Shown piece by piece: positions 43,791 through 49,930 of a DNA stretch of 49,930 nucleotides. The DNA lies in assembly GCA_018398765.1 (NCBI GenBank), contig JAHBMJ010000392.1, positions 1 to 49,930 of the forward strand, read 5' to 3'. The notes under the pieces are model-generated. The model made no database searches. It was not told where the DNA came from and was given only the letters and a program-made list of their open reading frames with translations. Position 1 is the first letter of the stretch. Every line of letters begins with the position of its first letter. This DNA is from Chromera velia (Eukaryota > Sar > Chromeraceae). The position numbers and the translations under genes were made by a program.

Positions 43791-45985
43791 TCAGCTTTAC
43801 ACGTTTTGGTGTTATCTTACAAGAGAGTGTACCTCCCCATTCCGAAGTTCACGTAGTGGTGGAGCGGTCGGCATGTGTGATGCTGCGGCTGAGCAACGCG
43901 CATCTACTGGAAGACCGTCACTTCGATAACGGGAGCTCTGAGGATGGTAAGTCCTGAGCTAAATTTTTGAATCGGCAGAGTTGGGAGGTTCAGTTTTTGA
44001 CGGGTTAGCTAATTGACTCAGATCGGTTTCTGGAGTACGTGTTGAAGAATAAAGCCTGGAAGAGTGGACAAACCAAGAGGCAGAGAGAGAGGGAGAAGGA
44101 GAGGGAGAGCGAGAGCAAAAGGGAGAGCGAGACCAAAGGGGACCGAGTCACTGTGGGGGAGAAGCTGTATTGAAGGGCTCTAGAGACAGAGATTTCACAT
44201 TTACACACAGACGATTAACCTTTTTTGAAATGTACTTTCCTTCTTATCTATTGTTACACTTTTTTCCTCACTTGGATGCTGACTGGGATGCTGATAGCAG
44301 CAGTCTTTTTCGTGAGAATCACTTGTTTCTCAAGGGTAATTGATTCTCCTGCTACATATTTTTGTGCAGAACCAAAAGATGATCTACAACACTCTCAATG
44401 CCTTACACGCTTTGCACATGCTGAAGATCACCCATCGAGACATCGTCAGTTTACGGGTATAGAGCTAGGGTATAGAGACTGCAAGAGTGTTTATTGATAC
44501 CCATCCCCACACCCAGCCTGCGTGACCCCCGTGCACTCCCACTCTCCCCCACTCTCCGCACCCTTACAATCATCCCCACCCAATAACTCTTCTCGACCAT
44601 GCTGCAACGCAATAGCAATGAATTTCAACTAGCAAACAAAGAGTACAGACATGATGGAGTCATGTGTTTAAATGGATGAGTAACCTTCACTATGGCATCT
44701 CCATTGAAACAAATTCAACACTAATTTATATGCACACAGTCATCACATACTGGTTCACAGACTGACAGCCCTCTGCACCTGTTCACACCTATCTCTACAC
44801 TCATGCATTTATGGCAGACGAGGTCCACAGAGCATACAGAGACCAGTCTGAGATCTCAAGTGAGTGCAAAGCTAGCAGATTGGCACTCCACTTTGCATAG
44901 CTTCACCACTCCCCTGTTTTTCTTAGCTTCTCTTAAGATTTGCCTGCTGCTTGCTCTCTTGATCGTTGTCCGTTCTTCTTTCTGATAGTATAAAGTCCCT
45001 CTTCTGCACAAGTCGGATTCATTGCTTAATTCTCATAATTGACCGAGGCAAGCAGATTGCTGGTGTCAGATGCTTTCTCTCCCCTTCACATGCAGCTTTT
45101 ATTCAAGCAGTCCTGATTCCATTACGTTATCTTCTGCTCTTGCTTTTATATTTGCAGAAGATGAACAACATTCTTCGCGATAAACAGGGAAACGTTCGAT
45201 GGATTAACTTTGGCCTGGCTTAAGTCCTTAGAGCCACAGGAGAGGCAAACGATGCGCCAACAGAGTGGGTAGCAAACAAACACTACAAAGCGCCCGAGTT
45301 ATACAACAACCCAGAGCTGCAGGACAAGAAGATTGTCAATGACCTGTGGGTAAGGGGGTATGTTTTCTACGAGCTGTTGACTGGCAGGCGCTTTCAGTAG
45401 GCGGGGGGCAGAGACGGTTTGCAGGTCTTGTTTCGGAAAGGAGAAAACAGCTATAACCCATTGCGGATGGCTCTGTACAGAGCAGACCCGAGTCTTTAGA
45501 CAGTCAGAGATCGGGAGGGGGGAAACAGGAGGAGTGATCTACACCTTGTCACAGACCTCTTAGTCCAATGCTTGAGAGAGAAGCCAGAGGATACACTGAG
45601 TGCAGAAGAATGTCTGCACCACTCTTTTGTCAAGGATCTGAACAAGAAGATTCCTCTTTTCAAAGAGACTGACGTTGACTTAGTCTATATCCCGCCCTAC
45701 AAGGAGCTCTTTCAGTGTGATTCTATCAAAACGAAAGAGGTGGTCACCAACCAGCCACTGCCAAAGAAATTGGGGGGGGAGAAGTTTATTCAGATGCTGA
45801 AACAGCATCCTATGGGCATGCTTTTCGGTCAGTCATCAGACTTAAATGCATGCAGTAGGCTATTCTCTCTATTTTTTTTTTTTCAGCCTCCGTGTGTGTC
45901 TAGACGAAACGGGACGGAAAGATGTATAACATTTTTTCTATATGTTTCCATCCATTCAGTTGAAGAGACCGGGAGAGGAAAATAG
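43790..45985 (+). pseudogene. Protein-kinase pseudogene
   Basis: Recognisable pieces run in order. An N-lobe remnant ends in a GTAAGT donor at 43947. The exon from 44022 has RFLEYVLKNKAW. The exon 44370-44456 has LNALHALHMLKITHRDI (44433-44444 is HRDI). The exon from 45158 has NNILRDKQGNVRWINFGLA, then TAA (45221-45223), TEWVANKHYKAPELY, LWVRGYVFYELLTGR, TAG (45398-45400), TAG (45497-45499), and a final helix TLSAEECLHHSF. The metal-binding DFG is NFG, and the Lys normally following HRD is absent. The activation loop (TEWVA..HYKAPE) resembles CMGC/MAPK kinases. The three stops fall in one phase with kinase similarity continuing on both sides, so the gene is dead or recoded. No Gly-rich loop is seen; the 5' end is lost or unrecognised. 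Confidence 0.75.
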
Positions 45986-45989
45986 GGAG

Positions 45990-46910
45990 AGTGGAAACCG
46001 GCCTGAGGGCATATGCATGAGTGTGCATAAGCTATCACAATCACGACCTTCACTAGCGACCTTCGTAATCATGTCCTCTTGCACGTCCTGCTTTCTATTG
46101 CACGTACAAGGGCGTCTGCATCCTAGTCTACGTCGCTGTGACAGTATTTTTCTGGGGCAGGGCCCTCCCGGGCATTCCTACACAGCTTGCGCTCTTCACT
46201 ATTCCTTAGACAATTCTGCATACATTCTCCCAGACTTCATGGTTTGTGATTGGACTAGTAATTGGATTTCTGTACTGCAGAGGCTCTCATTCAAATAGAA
46301 GACGCCTTCAAGCTGCCAAAGAGCCCGAGCTCAGGATCCCGCCGGTCAATAGAGCATGTAGCCTGAAAGGTGTCTTTGACGTGCAATTGCATGAACTGCC
46401 TGAAATCCATCGTTTCAGCTCTCTGCGTGCGTCATTGCGTGCATCAACAGACTGCATGCATGGGAGTTCTTGTTATTGATTCATGTATGGCATTGCTTAC
46501 TGGAACGTCCATCCATCCACCCACCCATCGCTTTAGCTGGCTTCGCGTTGTTGATTTTGCATGCTTTATGGAATCATAGTGCTTAATTCTCTTTCTCAAC
46601 GTTTGCTCGTTCTTCCCCGTGTACGATCTTTCTATTTCAATTCTCTTCCTTTTGCACTGTACATTGGCTCCTGTAGTCGAGAAGGCACATCACATGCAGA
46701 AATTGGTATGATCGAGGTAGCTGCATGCATGCATCATCGATCAACCTTCTACATCTTCAAAATGCATGTCACCCGTCCGACGATTTGCACTCCATGCAGT
46801 GGTATTCCCCTTGACTTGCCAGTGCGTTTGCAAGCCATGATGCAGCATGGGTGCTCTCTCTGTCTCTCATATTGCTATATACGGCAACTGCATGTGTGCC
46901 CCTTCTGGTG
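45990..46910. other. No gene recognised
   Basis: Frames of 70-118 codons with irregular composition, such as 46561-46917 plus. 'gcatgcatgcatc' occurs at about 46722. No domain could be identified. Confidence 0.35.
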
Positions 46911-46919
46911 TATATAGAT

Positions 46920-48054
46920 CGAAAAAGGGAATCTTACCCCAGGCCTTACGAGGACCGTCTGAAGTCTGTCACAGCAGACAGAAGAGACTGCCTGTACACG
47001 CTTCAGCGAAGGCAGAGAGAGGTCTTCAGACTCGTTTGCTTCACTTGAGCCAGGTTCCCAGGGACCTTGTCAGAGCGGTCTGTCTAGATTCTATCCAAGG
47101 ATGCCAAGGGCTTTCTGTTAGGGAGAGAAATGGGGGCTGTCGGTGGAGACCAGTTGCTTATGGTAGAAGTCTCACTCAGACCTTCAGCCTCTTGTGACTG
47201 TTGTCTGGTCTCTCGAGGAGGTGGATCGTCTGAGGAAGTTTCCCTTCTTTCCATTCATTCGAGATAGCCGCGAGCTAAACCATGTGGAGGGAGCGACAGA
47301 GACAAGCTACTTCATCCGGAAAATTGCGATCGAGGCACTTGACCCTCAACTGGGGCCAGTTTGACACCGTGTATCTTGTATACATGAGAAAGAACTTGTC
47401 GAAGATTGAAGGAGGTCCGGGGATGGGAAAAATGCGGACCTTCCGAGCTATTTTTTCTAAGATCGAGTATCAGCTCAAACTGAAGATCAAAGAAGTCCCT
47501 TCTCACGGACAAGGGTGTCCTTGTTGGAGAAACAAATTTCTCTATATTGAACGCGGTCGCGGGTATTCATGAAAACGGACTCATCAGGGAAAACGGAAAC
47601 AAATGAACTCCTGAAATTGTCCTGCTTGTCAACGAGAACAAGCTAGAAGATGAATTCCGTGTTCTTAAAGGTCTCTGTCATTCTCGACAAGAAGGCATAT
47701 GCAGCTGTACAGGGATATTGTGAGAACGAACGCAGCTGGAGCTTCTTTGAAGCGAAGAAGCAGGCTCTGATGGATGCACACCTGATCTGCACAACGCTGT
47801 TTTCTATCCCAAAGATCCTTGACCTGTTCGATGGCAAGCTGCCCTTTGGCCTCTCTATGATGCTTTATGAGGAGTCTTCTCAAGCAAAGGAATTCAAGAC
47901 GGTCAACTCTATATCCCTTCTCTCAGACAACACCTCGAAGTTCATGCTTGTCGGGGACTATCGACAGCTCCCCCCATACATCTCAAGCCGGCATGCCGAA
48001 GAAGCAAAGGGATGTTGGTCTCTTCACATACACTGGGAGGAGGACTACTTTTGA
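46920..48054 (+). pseudogene. Superfamily 1 (UPF1-like) helicase pseudogene
   Basis: The clearest pieces are KIEGGPGMGKMRTF at about 47400-47445, in the place of the Walker A motif GPPGTGKT; LPFGLSMMLYEESSQAKE at about 47840-47890, in the place of motif II (IDEASQ); and FMLVGDYRQLPP at about 47940-47975, which is motif III of UPF1-like helicases. After motif III the frame reads SRHAEEAKGCWSL, as in the family. The Walker A Thr is Met and the motif II Asp is Tyr, so ATP hydrolysis is unlikely. Walker A and motif III lie in different frames, and other frames end in stops. Upstream (46920-47200) is charged sequence (PYEDRLKSVTADRRDCLY) that may be the preceding domain. Motifs IV-VI are not found downstream, so the gene is also 3'-truncated. 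Confidence 0.7.
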
Positions 48055-48059
48055 GTGCA

Positions 48060-48640
48060 TTTTGACTTTCCGATTGGCAAGGAAGAGACCAAAAAGAGAG
48101 ACGGAAAAATTTGAGTAGAGGTGAGTCAAGATGGACAATAAAAAAAGTCAATAAAACAGTAGGCTGCATGTTCCTTCTTATATGCCAAAGTGAGTTGATT
48201 TGAGACCAATAATTATGCAGTGATACATGGAAGAGGCTTAAAAGGAGAATCAATGGAGACAGAGCAAGAAAACAGATCGAAGGAGAGAGAGAGTTGACAG
48301 CCAGAGCTGAGACTGTTTGAAAAGAGACGAAGCAGACCAAAGGATCTCATACTTAGATCTTCCAAAAGGAGTGCCACCTTGTTCGTTGTGTCTGTCCGTG
48401 TTTCTGTCTCTGCGGGTCGCTATTTTTTTACCTGCTGGACTGGTTTTTTTTTTCATTTGGGGCTGAGTTGCGTCGTTTCATGTTCGTTCTACACCGTGGG
48501 TCCTATGGAGGTCCTGATCTCATTCTTTTCGTCCTGACCTCATTTTTTTCTCGGACCGTGTTTTTTTCCGCGCATCGTGATGCGTACATCATTGGTTCTT
48601 CACACACTTGTATGTTTTCCTTTTTTAAATAAATTCTACC
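48060..48640. other. No gene recognised
   Basis: Purine-rich then T-rich sequence with no credible frame; a T10 run lies near 48446. Confidence 0.4.
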
Positions 48641-48715
48641 CTATGCATTGTTTGTATGCATCCCTGGCAGTACTTGTCTGGACTTGCTCTTTGTGCGTCT
48701 GCTTCCTGTGTGCAG

Positions 48716-48868
48716 GAGAGATTCTTCCATCTAATCCGAGGCCTCTTTTGGACAGGGGCGCCCGAGTGCGTCTCCAAAGAGAGCACCCAGTGCATCCACA
48801 AAAAAGAGATCGGAAAAAGGGTGGAAGAACAGTGGAAACGACGAAGGGCCTCAGGCTGGCCCCAATGA
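48716..48868 (+). CDS. Probable terminal exon, unknown product
   Basis: Directly after 'tgtgtgcag', which matches the TGCAG acceptor of the other genes, lies an open stretch of 50 codons. It begins ERFFHLIRGLFWTGAPE and ends with a basic helix (KKEIGKRVEEQWKRRRAS, then GWPQ) and TGA. Composition is that of a real protein. No upstream exon could be identified; it may be the last exon of a gene whose other exons I cannot see, or a relic of the helicase locus. Family unknown. Confidence 0.35.
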   Translation, partial: ERFFHLIRGLFWTGAPECVSKESTQCIHKKEIGKRVEEQWKRRRASGWPQ

Positions 48869-48869
48869 A

Positions 48870-49840
48870 GAAGTGCCGAATTAATCGATGGGAAAGTACG
48901 GATTTCAGGTTTCGGGTTCGGGTTAAGAGGCATATAGGGTGGCAATGGGGAGGTGGCAGGGGGTTCTGTGTAAGGTAAAGAAGGAAGATATGAACGGCTT
49001 TATCTGAAGATGATGGCAGTCTTCTTGAATCTGTATCTCTAAAACGCTGTTTGCTTGATTGATGCCTGCATCTCCATCCTTCCTTAAGGGACTGATGGTG
49101 TTGAGAGTGACAACCAGTAGTGAGCTGACTGGCTTTCCAACAACGTGACTGTGTGCAGCGGTGTGCAGTCTGTTGTAAGTTAAGCATGAAGCAGTCCGTC
49201 TGTTCGCATGCAAGGACAGGATGAGACAGTCCATATGGAAGGACTGAAACGGTTTAAAAGACAAGCCGCTTCTAAAACAGATATATCAATCAGCGCCTTG
49301 ATTGTTCTGTAAAGATCAAATAAACGAGCGCGCTTTGTTCTCTAAAGTCAAACGAACGGGCGCTTTTGGCCCGCAGTGAATGGTTACAAAAGTGACCTTG
49401 TGCATGTCTAAGTTCGCGTTCAGCCACTTTCATGTATGGAGCAAAAAGAGGGTGCAGCTCTTCCTCTTAAGTGCTTTTTGGTTTTCTTACAGCTCCCGAA
49501 GACATAATTTCAGGGATTTTTTTCGTTGGTGTCAACTTAAATATTTGAATTAAATTAACTCAAACAATTGAGCGCATTGGCAGCGGTATTGTATAATACA
49601 AACATACATATATATTTTAATAATTCATAAATGCATATAGTATAATGCAAACAGGGAGAAACAGACAGGGGCGAGAGATAGAAGACAGGAAGCTGAAGAG
49701 CATACATCCACCACCATAACCACTCATATGCCAAACCAGATTGGAAGAGAGGACAACCCGATATACAAGATAGGTAGACAGGCAGCCGCCCTTTCATCAT
49801 CTTCAGCTTCCTCCTCCATTCCATCCTCCCCCTCCTCTCC
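48870..49840. other. No gene recognised
   Basis: Short frames on the minus strand (48636-49187, 48923-49264) are without domains. A pair of similar words, 'aaacgagcgcgctttg' and 'aacgaacgggcgcttttg', lies at about 49321 and 49352. 49500-49650 is AT-rich. Confidence 0.35.
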
Positions 49841-49930
49841 TTCCCCCTCTTCCCCCTCCCCCTCCCCCTCCCCCTCCTCCTCCTCCTCCTCCTCCTCCTC
49901 CTCCCTCCATGCCTCTTCCTCCTCGTCCTC
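49800..49930. repeat. (CCT)n / (CCCCTC)n pyrimidine tract, continues past window end
   Basis: The plus strand is almost all C and T, with (CCCCTC)n then (CTC)n units at 49870-49903. The window ends inside it. Confidence 0.9.

Noticed and set aside
14040-45985. General UAR-as-Gln genetic code
   Set aside because: The long intact genes contain many CAG/CAA codons and no in-frame UAA or UAG, so the stops are confined to decayed genes.
43790-45985. Kinase relic as casein kinase 2 alpha
   Set aside because: The activation segment TEWVA..HYKAPE and the NNIL loop resemble CMGC/MAPK-type sequences; the CK2 DWG and GPELL signatures are absent.
1-49930. tRNA or rRNA genes
   Set aside because: No cloverleaf with A and B boxes and no rRNA core sequence was recognised by eye; tRNAscan-SE and Infernal would be needed to be sure.

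Overview
The window looks like nuclear DNA of a repeat-rich protist with spliced genes. The genes have short phase-compatible introns, a eukaryotic casein kinase 1, many microsatellites, and a Penelope-like retroelement of the kind reported from algae and protists. The high density of TGCATGC palindromes, a known ApiAP2-type motif in apicomplexans, makes an alveolate such as a chromerid alga my best guess. This is inference; no rRNA or organelle marker is present to settle it.

Three protein genes are convincing. At 5362-7734 (-) there is a single-exon 790-aa acidic, basic-patched protein with several SUMO-interaction-like motifs. At 25755-27375 (+) there is a three-exon, 401-aa Gly/Asp/Glu-rich protein of unknown function. 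At 38215-42478 (-) there is a ten-exon casein kinase 1 of 508 aa, whose reconstructed exons sum to an exact multiple of three. A small secreted-type protein (33567-33839, +) is possible. The spliced genes share an unusual splice signal: donor GTCRGT (C at +3) and acceptor GCAG, nearly always TGCAG.

The decayed genes are informative. At about 14.0-17.1 kb (-) lies a broken element with a GIY-YIG nuclease upstream of a reverse transcriptase (permuted, Naiad/Chlamys-like Penelope order), interrupted by three in-frame TAG codons and two frameshifts. At 20.5-21.5 kb (-) there is a broken ORF of unknown family with a Cys-rich CPVC/CDC patch. At 43.8-46.0 kb (+) is a protein-kinase pseudogene, and at 46.9-48.05 kb (+) a UPF1-like superfamily 1 helicase pseudogene, followed by an isolated terminal exon at 48716-48868.

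The rest is repeats: a family of dispersed composite repeats (0-1.4, 10.0-10.7, 22.1-22.9, 24.6-25.5 and 43.0-43.3 kb), three fold-back structures (0.58-1.28, 18.79-19.00 and 24.06-24.54 kb), a 35-bp minisatellite (19.4-20.1 kb), long GAA/GAAA/GACT/ATTC tracts, and AT-rich deserts. The exact 598-bp duplication around a single N at 11811 is most likely an assembly artefact. No tRNA, rRNA or CRISPR array was recognised.
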